Of a stretch of 64,000 nt of DNA, positions 44,924 to 56,749 are shown in pieces. The translations under genes and the position numbers were made by a program. Every line of letters begins with the position of its first letter. Within the stretch, counting starts at the first letter, position 1. The stretch is from Volvariella volvacea V23. Its lineage: Eukaryota > Basidiomycota > Agaricomycetes > Agaricales > Pluteaceae. The stretch is from NCBI GenBank assembly GCA_000349905.1, contig KB722779.1, positions 1-64,000 on the forward strand, in the 5' to 3' direction. The notes beneath the pieces are model-generated. The model worked only from the letters and a program-made list of their open reading frames with translations, searched no databases and had not been told where the DNA came from.

Positions 44924-47900
44924 TATAACGATGTGAGGGTTGTGCGATTATCGATTATAGATGCGAGCTTGATGCCAAAATGGGGTATACGGAGACGTAA
45001 ATTAGGTTGAGCCTTGGTTTAGAGGTACGAGTATAGAGACAGGTAGTAGAGGGAAGCAAGACCTGGTGGGAAAAGAAGGACAAGGTGTTAGTGGAAAGAA
45101 TGAGAAGGAGGAAGGGCGGGTGGCAATGCAGACCGACCTGTGGCATAGCTTGGCTATATACCATTAGACTCCACTATGCGCAAGGGGTCATTGTGGACAA
45201 AAAGCCAGGGTTGACTGCAATCACATCGGATCAGGGAGCGATTCTGAGCCCCTTCCTGCGTTCCACACTGGACCACTATCCAATTGTGGGAGATGTACAG
45301 GCCCTGCACGTCAATTTTCGGCATCCCCGTTCAATTCCCAAACGCATCTTCAGCTGTGAAGTAGTCGAAGACAAAAGAAACGCCTGATCTGGATCCCCGT
45401 GTTCGCGCCAATCGCTCCTGAATTCGGCGCACTACACCGCAAAGCGAACAAAGTCAATTTTCGACGACCAATGGAGAAAAAAGAGCACTTCGTTGGGGAG
45501 AGCAAGGCAGGAAGTTCAAACAGATGGCTGGATTCAGAATCTCGAGGGTATGAACAACATTGCACAAATCTGGGCAATTGTTTGTCGGCCTGCCTGTTAT
45601 GGCAATTTACAAAACAAGGATTGCCTCTTATTCTCCTCTACCGGGATTGCAGGGTCCCTGTGTGCTTCCTGAAATATAATAAAGGGCGCCCGGTCTACAA
45701 TAGGACCGTGTGTATTTTGACAATGTCTGTTTGGTTTTGCTCCATGGGGCGAGCAACTGGCGAGCATTCTGTCAATTGCACCGCAACTCATGTTAACTCA
45801 GGATGAAGAGGGGAAGTTTTCCTACTTCCGTCCTTACCCCGCCTTCAACAATAAATGCTTCAGCTCGTCGACACCCACTTCTTCATCTCGTTGGCAACTA
45901 GCTGTCACTGCGCCCCACCTTTGATTGATACCACGCCCACTATTGATTATCCTTGCCTCGTGTTCTAATCTATCACTACAGCATCGCATGACGCAAAAAT
46001 TCTCGTTCCACTTTAACCTCGATTTTTTGTCTCTAATCTATTGCAAGATGTATCTTGCCAACAGCATCTGATTGTAATCCGTAAGCTCTGGGATTGCTTT
46101 TCGTGAATTCAAGTCGAGTTGCGTGAATGTTAATTAGAGCCACGACCCTGGAGACTGGCAGCTTCTAAAGCGCGCCAGTGATTATAGGGAGGTATTCTCG
46201 TACCACTCCAACTATTGTATAATGGGTTTGCATTTGATTAATTTTTTTGCGACCCGGCCTTGCCTCCAAGAAACCACACGGGTTGAGGCAGCTGAGCAGA
46301 TAACGGAATTTATGCTGCAGGCGGCACTTCCCAGTCAGAAGACTTGTCAAATTTTCATTTTATTGTTCGGGAGGGTAGGGACGGATCTCACCTTCGAAGT
46401 TTACTACCATCTACCTGTTTCTACTTGTTACTAAGTATATAACTTATTAGTGCTCACCTATGGTAGGTTGAGACACGGTCAAAAGACATATGGAGCGTCA
46501 CCAGCGACACCGCGAGGACAACTTGAGCAGCAAGTGGCAGCGCAACTGCCGACGTGGGGCACTCCAAAGAACTAGATTAGCACCCACACTCTATGGTCCG
46601 ATGGAGCCGGAGAACCATTCCAACCTCGGCGCAAACTGGTTCCACGAGGCGACTTCTGCTACGTGGTAATTCCTTGAGCATTGGTGCGCTCCTCTTTGCA
46701 CCTGGCATGAGATCTACACTGACAGGGTGTTAGAGGAATAAAGATCATACTGTGCGCGACAGGAATAATTACCACCAGCCGACCCCTAGTACCATCTTAT
46801 CACACGGAGAAATTACTCTCCGAAGAGACGCATGCTCATGCTCGTAAACATCACGCCCACAGTAGCCCACGACTATAATATTTAGGCAATGCGAAGACGA
46901 GTCATGAACACATGCTCGTACTGGAAGATCCTATTAATTTCCTTTCTAGCGATGAGATCAGACAAAATATTATAGATTCGTAACGACATCGAGCCTCACA
47001 TCAAGTATCATGAAAAACAATCCCATTCCACGGTTGCACATGCTCTGCAATAGCATAGACCCACAAGCGTGCGTAATCAACGCCAAAGGGTGCCTCGGCC
47101 CACTATCCTTCCTCCATCCACCCCGCACAACACCGATGCCAATGAGCGACCTACATACTCAGTTGCTGCTTTCACGACACGCTTGCGCATTCTGCATATT
47201 TCTGTATACCAGTTAAGCCCGGGTTGCAGCTCCACGCCCTGCTCGGCCCCCAACACAACAAAGATCACTAGTGCTGACCACCGCCAACACCAATCACGAA
47301 TTTTGAACCATTCCCCCACCGATCCGGGGAGTTCGGTGACGAGGCCGGGTACTTGTGGGTCAACCGCTGTGATGACCGGCCTACCGACCCACAGGTAACT
47401 GGCCATAGGGGGTAGAGATCGCGCCTAGGTGGTTGGGTCTCGTGGTGTAGACACGAGGACGGAGAAGGGAAGGCTGCGGAGATGATGTGACGGAGAAGAT
47501 TTCTATTCGTCCCATTTTTCTGGGTCCTAGGATCAGCATTGCTATAGTGTCTTAACCCGGGTAGAGGTAGGGAGGATGCTGAGGTGAGCCCGGACAGGTC
47601 GGGAAAGATGAGGATGATCAGAGCACCCTATTTTATTCTTTGAGGAAGCCTGGGATGTAGAGAAGGCGAGTGGCGTTGAAGGTGTGACGGCAGCGCAGCG
47701 TCCACAAACGTCAGGCAGCGTCACCCAAGTGCTGACATGACGGCAGCCTGAAGAGCAAATTTCCCATTCTTCCAGCGTGGGCACTGGCGAGGTGGTGCAT
47801 GTGTGTGCGCGATATCACGGCATACCGAAATTAAAGCCCGTCCCACCGAGGTGATGACACCGCTGACATGTGGCGGAAAACGGGCAGGAAAGGGTGGAGG

Positions 47901-49416
47901 GGGGGGAAGGCGACATTGAGACAGCGCTATGGCAGGCGGCTATAGTGTTCTTTAATAGCGCGTAGGTGAGCTATATATAGCCCTTCGAGGACCTGCCAAT
48001 CGCCAAACTGTGGAAAGAGTATGAGCGCGCTTGAAGAACGAATGTGAATTGGAGAAGTTGAAGAACCGACTTGCGGCGTTGACAACAAATCTGACCCACA
48101 GAAAAATCCGAGCGTACCTATCATTGAGATCCACGCTGTCCCATGGTTTTAGCTTGGAGGGAGGCGGGGATTAGTTGACTTCGACTATTCAAGTTCGCCT
48201 AGCGGTTGATGGTGATGACGATCCCCAGTCTGTCATCTATATCAGCGCAAGCGCTATCGATAGCTAACGGTATTTTATCGCTAATATCATCTCCATCCAC
48301 AGAAGCGAGGGAGCAGGGATGGTCAGCGGTGCACCATCCCAAGTGCCAACCTGGCCAACTCGCTGTATTGCTTACTCACCAGCCAGTGGAGGGTTAGAAA
48401 TCCTGCGATACAGTAGGCTTTCTGCTATTCCTCTACTGCACCCGTCCTGAGGGTGGTAAAGCCGAAGGATGGCAATCGAATGTGGATGATGGTTCTGTGG
48501 AGTACCATGTGCAGAGGTTATGTGATGCATGATTCCTTTTGGGCTTGGCTACTCGAACAGTTATTGAAAAAATCCGGCTGGACCTTCCCTTAATAATTCG
48601 GCCATATGAGCACGTCCATCGAAGGTTAGACGTATCAAGGGCTTGAGGAGATTTCCAGGAAGAATAAAGCCGCAGTGCCCACTTGGCCGTAGCCTAGCTC
48701 CAGCTAGGGGTGGATGGAGTCAAATACATTGTCTCGGATGTCGTTAGCGGGAAGCCAAAGCGTCAACACTTAATGCGGGAGTCGTAAATTGCGAAATGCA
48801 AGGAGCTCCCAACGATCGTTTAGATATATCTCAAAGCCGTAAAGCTGTGCACGTTTTTCTCCCTGCTGACACTTCGAACATTCCCACCGCCAAGAGTTAC
48901 TCTAGTGAGCTCAACGAAGATAGAGTGCTAATTTGGCAGGGTCTTTGAAAAAGAGCTTTTTTTCTGCTGTTTGAACAGTTTGGACAGGTGCTTGATGAGA
49001 CTGTTCCGCTTTTTGATCAACAGCTGATGCGAGAGGCGTGAGTAACTCCGGACCTGGCCATGGCTCCTCGCCCAGTCTTCGGTCCTTGTCTGGCGAGTAT
49101 GTCAGTGGAGGGCGGTACGAGCTCGTCGTAGGACATTAGGGGATAGGACCCAAGCGGCAGGAGATAACCACGCCCAGCGCATCTGGGAAGCGGATCAGTC
49201 TACCGCGCAGGATACCGGGGAAAGTGCTCCGCGCCGGCATCGCTCAGGGATTTTGTGTTGGCGAGACAGATCAAAAATATACATAGACAAATCTCTAGAT
49301 CTCCTTCAAATTCAGATACCATGTGCTAAGGTTCTTAGCCTTCACTATCCCTTTGCGTCGCGGTCTTAACGTCCTCTCTCTTCTTCTACCACCATCATTC
49401 AGCCCAACTCTGTGAC
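44924..49416. other. 4.5 kb between divergent arrestin paralogues, no recognised gene
   Basis: No frame gives a known domain. A minus frame at 47077-47406 has a hydrophobic stretch (RWSALVIFVVLGAEQGVEL) but no supporting exon structure. Frames at 45085-45806 and 46165-46434 look random. Confidence 0.45.
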
Positions 49417-51288
49417 ATGCCCCACCCTCCGCCGGGCTACGAGAACCACCCGTTGTTTGCACCTTCCGTGGCCTCGCTTCCTGCGTATACGCGACGACGA
49501 CCTTCAACGAGACCACCGACCGCTCGACGAGAGCCCACAGAGCATGTCTTCGAACTGAGGAACAAGCACAATGCTGTTTGGGCGTCTATGAAGTTGCTGA
49601 GCAGTGCTCGTAGTCCAGAGAACCTACCGACATATCTCGAGGGTGAAGTCATCAAGGGGTCGTTTAAATTGGCAGCAGATCGTCCTGACGGTCTCCGATC
49701 CATTAGCATCATTGTAAGTAAGTTTACCTCCCTTTGCAGCCTATCCCATCCCATGTTGTTGCCACCCTTTCCGAACAGCGGAGAGGGGCGGAATCGGTTT
49801 CATTTTTTTCATTGCATTCAACAGGCTTAAGTCTCAGCTCCGTTCTTTCCTTTGGGCATTTTCTAGGCGAAGGGTGAAATCATCACCGGTAATCAACCAG
49901 AGGATACTTTCACCTTTCTTGACTTTCGGATAAACCTGTGGTCGAAAGATGGGTCGGATAGTGGTGCTGCTTCCTCTTCGTCATCCTCTCCAATCCATAC
50001 GGGGAAACTGCAAGGAGAACATGTTTGGCCGATTCAGATAGCCTTACCGAGAGAAGTCATGGTCTCCCCGAACGGTCGTTCGAGCAGTGGAAGTAGTGGA
50101 AGTGGGAACTCTCTCCAGTCGTACCGCCTACCGCAGACATTCGTGGAGAGACATACGAGGGCAAGTGTGCAATATAGCATAATTGCACATATATCACGGA
50201 GTAAATTTCGTACCGATAGCAAGTGAGTACATTATCCCCTTCTGGACTTGACACGATGTATACCAATCACCGCTTGTCAAACCTATGCCAGGATGAGAAC
50301 GCTGTTCATATACGTTCCAACAATTCAACCAGGACCACCTTCTATGCTTCGGCAGCTTGCTTATCAGGAAAACAGTCCAATATTAGGGCCAGATGCTGAC
50401 CCCGATGGTTGGCGGAGTTTTGAGCCAATCCCAGTACGCGGAAGAATATTCAGCACACGAGAGGTAGAGCTGCAGGTTACTGTGAGTTCATTCGCTTATG
50501 TTATTGGATGACGGCTTTACGCATAAATCCTATTATTCGCGTATTCTTGACGGTTAATCCCCGCAACAGCTTTCTTTGGCTACACCCGTGAGTCCGAGTC
50601 ATGTTCTTGAAGTGATGTCCCACTCGGCTAGAACTACGATGATAGCTCAGTTATACACGCGGACTTGCAATACCTTGTCATCTGGTGATATCATGTCCAG
50701 ATTTGCAAGCTCTTGATCTACTCGCAACATCAAGATCCATCACGCTCTGCCTAAGACGGACCGTAAAGCCGTCTGAAGGCTATGCACAAGCGGAACACAA
50801 CAGCTGGCACATTTTGCGTCAGGGATGCGACGAAGATGTTGCTCATGCTGTTTGGTGGCCTTCGAATGAGGGCTCGCCTTCATCGCCTTCATCAACTAAA
50901 AGGGTGCTAGATGGAGAAATTAGGCTTGCGAAAGGGCTGAAACCATCCTGTGCACTTGCCCATTTCAGTGTTATGGTATATGCGCCGCATTTCATCCACT
51001 CCTTGTGCTGACTTATATCCCTTGGACATTCAGTATCACATCGTCTGGCTACCGTTTCGAGCGGCGGCGTTCACACCACTGAAGCCTGAGCCTCTATTTC
51101 GACAGCCAGTTGAGATAGCGACCGTCTACCCACCAGGGCCCCCTCCGAAATGTTACAGCCCTCCCGAATACGATGACCACCCCACTCTCCCCACATCACG
51201 ATCTGGTGCCAGGTCTCGACCATCAACAACTGGAACAGCATCCGCTCCAGCAGCATCCATAGCGGCGTCGTTTGCACTTGCCACCTGA
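49417..51288 (+). CDS. Arrestin-like domain protein, paralogue B
   Basis: Paralogue of the 42.9-44.9 kb gene. Start MPHPPPGYENHPLFAPS. Shared blocks in order: TARREPTEHVFEL, EHVWPIQIALPREVM, FVERHTRASVQYSIIAHISR, PSMLRQLAYQENSPILGP and DGWRSFEPIPVRG. Then come LSYTRGLAIPCHLVIS, AKGLKPSCALAHFSVM, FRQPVEIATVYPPGPPP and PPEYDDHP. PPEY is again a candidate WW-ligase docking site (inference). The intron after LATP ends at an acceptor (gatgatag) that keeps the frame. I saw no lesion. Stop 51286-51288. The two copies differ most in their termini and linkers, so the duplication is old. Confidence 0.8.
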
Positions 51289-52289
51289 CTATCGGATATA
51301 TTCGGTCTTGATCATAGGCCCTCACCTCAGCCAAGCCTCAGCTTCAATCATCACTTGTTTCTGTCCAAGTTTGCTAATGCATTATACTCTAACATTGTGC
51401 ATACAGTCACTGCTGTTATCTATCGCATCTCTTAATATGGTGTTTATGTAGTGTGGCGTTGATAGGCTCTCTTTCGACCTTCGCTGTAACTTTTTTTTCG
51501 TTTGCCTTGGATTAAGATATTTATTATGCATCCTCCTCAGTTACAGCTACAGCTGAGTTGTACTCGTCCTCGTACGAATAAACATTGATTTCTTGAAACA
51601 TCCTGTGTTGCGGTGTCTATTGCAAAACATTACGGAGGACTATCAAAACTTTATCACAACTTCTCGACTTCGACCGGGGTCATTCCTCCTTCCTTCCTCC
51701 CTTGGGCTTCTTTCCTTTGCTCCTGCATCACCGGCGCGCAAAGAAGCCCCCATCTTTTCCTCAAAATACTTCTCCCGAGACCCTGTCCTTCTTCACTTAA
51801 TACAAAAGATGCGCTGCTTCTCGATCTCGGCAACTAGGTTGAACCTCTTTGGGCAATTTGTCTCTCGGGCATGGCTTAACTCCGTCGCGGTTATACAGAT
51901 GCGGGAACGGGATGCGGCTGCGCTGCGCATATGGCGTTGAATTGGGCGCTCAGGATGATATATCATCATCATCGTGATTACCGTGACTGGCAGGGTAGAA
52001 GAGCTGTATGCCTTCTTTGCAGGTGCTACTTGTGGCATGCTGCGATGATGGGAAGTTGGGTAGGAGGGGGGAGGAGGGAGGGGCAAGTGGGGGTTCAGCT
52101 CTCAAAACTCAATGGAGCATCAGTAACCCTTGCCAACTCTGGGGTCTGGTATCCTACAATTTTGATCCCGCAACTCGTAGGGTCGAACTAAAGCATGCGT
52201 CCCACAGCAACTTCAGCGATTCACACGCCCTCGAACCCATCTCTGTCAGCCCAGCTATCAAGGCCCAGCTACCTACTTCCCACTGCATA
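51289..52289. other. Downstream of arrestin paralogue B, no gene seen
   Basis: Open frames at 51593-51940 and 51931-52367 lack domains. Probably 3' UTR and spacer. Confidence 0.4.
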
Positions 52290-52550
52290 TCAACTGTGGT
52301 AGATGGTGTTCAGCCAGGAGTACCAAACTATACGGTATGTGACACATACCGTGGGTTCAAGAGGTAAGCATGTCAAAGCTAAGAAAGAATCGGAATGAGC
52401 ACGAGAACATAAATATGAATGACAATCTACTATTATAACATCCAGGGGTGGCAGGTCATTCCTACCGACTGCGAATAATGCATTAATCCACTCGCGAAAT
52501 AGGTGCTCTGAACTTCGAATTGTAAGGTTTGAGTCTGTTTGGTGGTGCAT
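52290..52550 (-). pseudogene. Relic sharing the NDLPPLDV block
   Basis: The minus frame holds VGRNDLPPLDVIIV and CLPLEPTVCVTY. The same two blocks recur at 53868-54050 as VENNLPPLDVISLV and HIPLESFKVSL. The family is unknown. This may be the 3' part of the 53.2-53.5 kb copy, separated from it by an insertion of roughly 700 bases. Confidence 0.35.
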
Positions 52551-53229
52551 AAACTTGCTGCTTAATCGCAGTTGCTCGTGTTCGCTCGGACGGTGCCATT
52601 GTTAATACCGGCGTGCATCATGGTAATAAATTAACTCGTATTGTAGGAGATGAGGAGCAGGAGACGTACACTAGGTAAGAATCCGGTGATCTATTTGTAA
52701 GATCCGTTGTGAGCATCCGTATTCCAAGAGCTTCCTTGATGGCCGTAGTCCCGTTGCATGGGTAAGATAAACGAACAGTGGAAGACTTCATTGAACGTGG
52801 AGAATGAATGACAAACCAACTGTCATACTTTGGAGATAGTTAGGATACTGGATTACTTTCTGCACCTGTGGCCCAAAATCCCAAGCGTTTCACGCCAATT
52901 CTGCACGATAGATCCAATTTTTATACCTATTCGGGCTAGGAGGTCCTTCGAATACATCCCTTCCATTTTTCAGCTATTCATAACCAACGATTCGGCATTA
53001 GCGGATCGATAGTCATTCTATGGTTGTATCAATAACTAACCATAATGGCAATCAGACGGGGCCCATAACGGTATCTTAGTTCGCAAAGGTGTGAATGGCG
53101 TGCACCATCGTGTGCATTTGCGAGTGGTGGCGTGGAAGTGCTATGCACCACCGCTCAAATCTACCAAAGTTACTAATGAGCTAAGCTAGTCTTGAGACCG
53201 TCAGCAAAACCCACCTCTCAATGGCGATA

Positions 53230-53420
53230 CCAATAAACCAACCCCATCTTCTGGTCATGTGGTATGCTATGGTTACGTTCAGGTAAATCGCTGTATTCTA
53301 TCTCCACTTTCTTTCTCAACCCCGCAAAAGTGCCAAGCAGACTTAGATGGCCCTTTAGCTGCATCACATTCACTAACGGCGTTGACGTTTTACGATGGCC
53401 AATTCGGTATTCTTCGGAGT
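53230..53420 (-). repeat. Diverged duplicate A of an unrecognised coding segment
   Basis: On the minus strand this reads TPLVNVMQLKGHLSLLGTFA and then KKVEIEYSDLPERN. It matches 54060-54245 along its length with many base changes and small gaps. The copies begin with the same CCAACCCCATCT run on the plus strand. It looks like a decayed paralogue. Confidence 0.5.
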
Positions 53421-53867
53421 TGGTGTATGGTGAAAGAGTATAAATCGGCGATGATAGGGCAGAATCTGGCGGTTGCTTGGCAGGGTTCGTGGTGGAAGGG
53501 GGCCGCATAGAATTTGACTGCTCTGATGCTGGAGATGCATAAATTGGTGGTGAGTAAGGGCGAGGAGTCGCACAGGATGAATTTTGATGGAAGACTCATA
53601 GTGACAACTTGGAAAGTGTCGGGTTCAATCAACCACGAATACAAGGAGAATGTACGTATGGAAGAAATGGTATAATATTCAATGCCCATTTTCGACAGCA
53701 GGTGAATAGAACAGTGCACCTACTGACATCGCATCGCTACTAAACAGCGAGGATAACAGACTGTCATTTTAAATCCAGAGGTTTTTCAAATATCCCTCTT
53801 TAGCTACACGCGAATTATCTGAGGTTCCTTAGACATGGAACACGCTCACAATCGTCTGCATAACGGC

Positions 53868-54245
53868 TTAAGTGGAAGTCATGAATGCTAAAAATATTGG
53901 TTCATGAGAGCCAAGACTTACTTTAAATGATTCAAGAGGTATGTGTGCCAAACATGACAGCCAATTAGTTAGTATGAATATTCGTGTAAGAATAGTAAGA
54001 ATAGTCACCAACGATATGACATCTAGTGGTGGTAAATTGTTTTCGACCACATATCCCGATGAACCAACCCCATCTCCTGTTGGCGTCCTATAGCATACTA
54101 TTATTCCATTCAGGCAAATCCTTGAATTTGGCTTCCACTTTCTTCAACTCAAAGATACCAATCAAGTTCAAATGACCCCTTAGTTGCACATCAGACACCA
54201 GGGGCTTATGCAATACAAGAGCACCTATCTGGTAATATAATGGGT
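53868..54245 (-). repeat. Diverged duplicate B, with NNLPPLDV block
   Basis: The minus strand reads KPLVSDVQLRGHLNLIGIFE and KKVEAKFKDLPEWNN, then a stop. In another frame it reads EMGLVHRDMWSK, close to a kinase catalytic loop, and then VENNLPPLDV. Frame breaks mark it as a relic. A link to the nearby FunK1 kinase pieces is possible but not shown. Confidence 0.45.
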
Positions 54246-55239
54246 GTGCATAAGCTGGAGCGGAAAATAGTCAAAAGATCGTTTGTCATCGGTGTCAGTG
54301 CCACTACCACCATCACGCTCACCATTATATATCTTATCACACTCTACATGCATCCTCCCAGCCACTCCATCACAGTCACAACCCCATGTGGCCTTATCAC
54401 CGCAGCAAAGAAATGGATACCACGCATGCCCCTGTACCTGTTGACACCACATTTTGCCATCGTGAACAACTCCCTCTCCGACACAACCCCAAACCAGAAG
54501 GGCTGCTGTAAACTCTGGCATTTGCTCCTCACCTTATGACCTGGGTTGGTGGCTCTCTAGCAGGATAAGTTCTCTTCACAATTCATTTCGGGGTAGCCTA
54601 TCAAGCTCACCATTTTCCGAGCCCGATTGTGGGGAACGAGGAGAGCGCAGAGTTTGCGCTGAGCAGGGCGAGCACAATTTTGTCAGACTGGACGAAGTCG
54701 CCGTTGCCAGTGGGTGCACCACCAGCGGCAAGTGCAGTGATACCTAGGTCGCAGTAGCATTAGTCGCTGGTGCAGCAGGAGTATGGGGAGTTGCCGACAA
54801 TCGCTGTGCTGTCTTTGTCGATGATGACAATGGCAATGCAGGTTGGGGCTTGAGCTGGGCTTGGTGCTGGAGAGATTTTTTCCCGTTGTTCTCTTGTATG
54901 CTGGAGTGTAGGATTATATTTTAGCTTGCACGTTGACTTGGCATGCTGCTTTGGGCACGTGCATCCATATGACATACGGTGCAAAATCCTTTGCTCAGAT
55001 TACCAGGAAGCACACTTGGAACAAGGTTTAGCCTTGATGGGATGAGTGGTCCCCATTGTAGGCCTTGTGGAGTGAGCTCAATCAGGATGCACCACTCGAT
55101 GGATGTGTTTTGACTGCAACAGTGCAAGCATTGATGATATGTGTAACATCGAGTTGCTCAAGTCCGTGTATGGAAAAAAGGTATGATACAGAAGACAGGT
55201 ACGCTGACAGCTTTGGAATCATGTACAACACTAGCAATT
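54246..55239. other. Degenerate region, no intact gene
   Basis: Minus frames at 54225-54521 and 54580-54984 contain protein-like words (for instance TAIVGNSPYSCCTSD, a stop, then CYCDLGITALAAGG) interrupted by stops. I cannot name a family. Confidence 0.35.
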
Positions 55240-56241
55240 TTACTCATCCATGTCCATGCTGTCTTGATTTGATTTCCTACTGACAAAGAAATTGTCCCAG
55301 CTATCCCAGTCTACCGCATTTCCTAGTTCCTGGTTGGCAGTCTTGATCAACTCCACAAACATAGTGTCAAATGACATATCGCCACAAGTTAGGGTTAACC
55401 AGCGTTGGAGAAGTGGCAATAAGCTACAACCTATCCTTTCTTGTGCAGTTCCAGGAACAGCTTTCTTGACGATGTTTTTGCCCGTCAGAACATATTTGTG
55501 ATTGGAGGATAAAAACTTCTCAAGGAAGTATTGTTCCTGCAAATTGTAGCGATGATATTCGTGCACCTTCTGGAGGTATTCCCATACCAATACCCAGAAA
55601 AATGATTCGAGGTCGTCCTCTGGCGTACGATGGTGGACTAGATTGTACGAAAAAGTTTGAAGCACCTTAATTGACATGAAAGGTAATGTTCCCTAACGCA
55701 TTCATCAGCATTAATTCTCACAAACCCAGTTTATTGCATACCGATACTTCCTTGTCTGTTCGCGAGCCTGTTCCTTCGGGCAAATACTTCTTTACCAGGT
55801 CCCCATCAGTCAGGACGCCACAACACTGGGTCATATCGTTCGTGACATCAAACCTAACATGAAATAGCAGCAGCACCGTTATCAGCATATCTAGACACTC
55901 GGAATAAATTGACATACTTTGACGACGGAATTCTAGCCTCAGGTTTGATTATTTGAATATTCCTTGAGCTGATATCCCGATGAAGCCATCTGGACTCTTC
56001 TGAACTAAAATGACCTAATGTCGGGTATGAGAGGAGTTCTATTGGGATGAGGAGCTGACTACACACCTATCATGGCATGCACTATTGCAGTCACCAACTC
56101 ATGCGGCGATCTTGCAGTAGATAATTCCTGCCCACAAGTCGTGTTGAGTCGAGTATACAAGCGAGGAGCTTGAATCTTCTCTCTTCTCCACGCGTTAGGA
56201 CCTTTCCGAAGCTCCTGTCCTCTATATACAAAAGTAACCAT
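55240..56241 (-). CDS. FunK1-type protein kinase lacking the N-lobe
   Basis: FunK1 kinases are a family expanded in mushroom-forming fungi; their roles are mostly unknown. Four exons splice in frame. They give MVTFVYRGQELRKGPNAW, then SPHELVTAIVHAMIGHFSS and the catalytic loop RWLHRDISSRNI. Then come CGVLTDGDLVKKYLPEG, GTLPFMSIKVLQTF, HHRTPEDDLESFFWVLVWEY and the end NAVDWDSWDNFFV. The loop keeps Asp and Asn, but the metal-binding DFD-type motif reads DGD. No ATP-binding N-lobe (glycine loop, invariant Lys) is found upstream, where the 56.2-56.46 kb sequence is unrelated. The gene is thus a fragment, or its first exons have decayed. I would not expect kinase activity. Confidence 0.7.
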
Positions 56242-56459
56242 CGTCTTTGACTAGCTGATTGAGGGTTGGATAGGATGATCAGGTAGAATCGGCAAATGAA
56301 GTTTGACCGATCGTTGACACGTTGACGAGTGGCTCAGCTGAGTTGTGACCAGGACGGCAACACCCACGGGTAATTGTACACTTGACTATGTAGAGTGCAC
56401 ATATAGCCATACGCGTAGGGTGTATTACATGCGCGTGGTTGTCACGTAAAAACTCAGTT

Positions 56460-56740
56460 CAGCTGTCCTAACACACGATTGGCTTTCATATGTTCCTGGG
56501 CTGCAAAAAAAGAGTCCCAGCTATCCCGATCCATCGCGTTTCTGGATCAACGCCACGGACATAGACCTTTGATTACAAAATTGGATGTAGATGGGAATTG
56601 GCGACCCTGGCTGGCATTGTAGGTGTCTCCACGTGAGCATGCGCCGGAGAAATCCGGACCAAAGCTGTTGAAGGACACTTTCCACAACACTCAAGCCAAC
56701 ATTCACCGGGTCCATTGGACCACCCATCATCGGTACACGC
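56460..56740 (-). pseudogene. Second FunK1 kinase C-terminal fragment, frameshifted
   Basis: The minus strand reads NAMDRDSWDSFFAAQEHMK and a stop. This corresponds to NAVDWDSWDNFFVSRK of the neighbouring kinase. The preceding segment (LSVVESVLQQLWSGF, MSVALIQ) is in a different frame and has lost residues. It overlaps the presumed promoter of MIC60. Confidence 0.55.
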
Positions 56741-56749
56741 GTACACAGG

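Noticed and set aside
47077..47406. Minus-strand frame with one hydrophobic segment
   Set aside because: Overlapped by equally long plus-strand frames, no flanking exons and no family resemblance; too weak to call a gene.
54580..54984. Cysteine-containing minus frame suspected as hydrophobin
   Set aside because: The eight-cysteine hydrophobin pattern (two Cys-Cys pairs) is not present and a stop breaks the frame.
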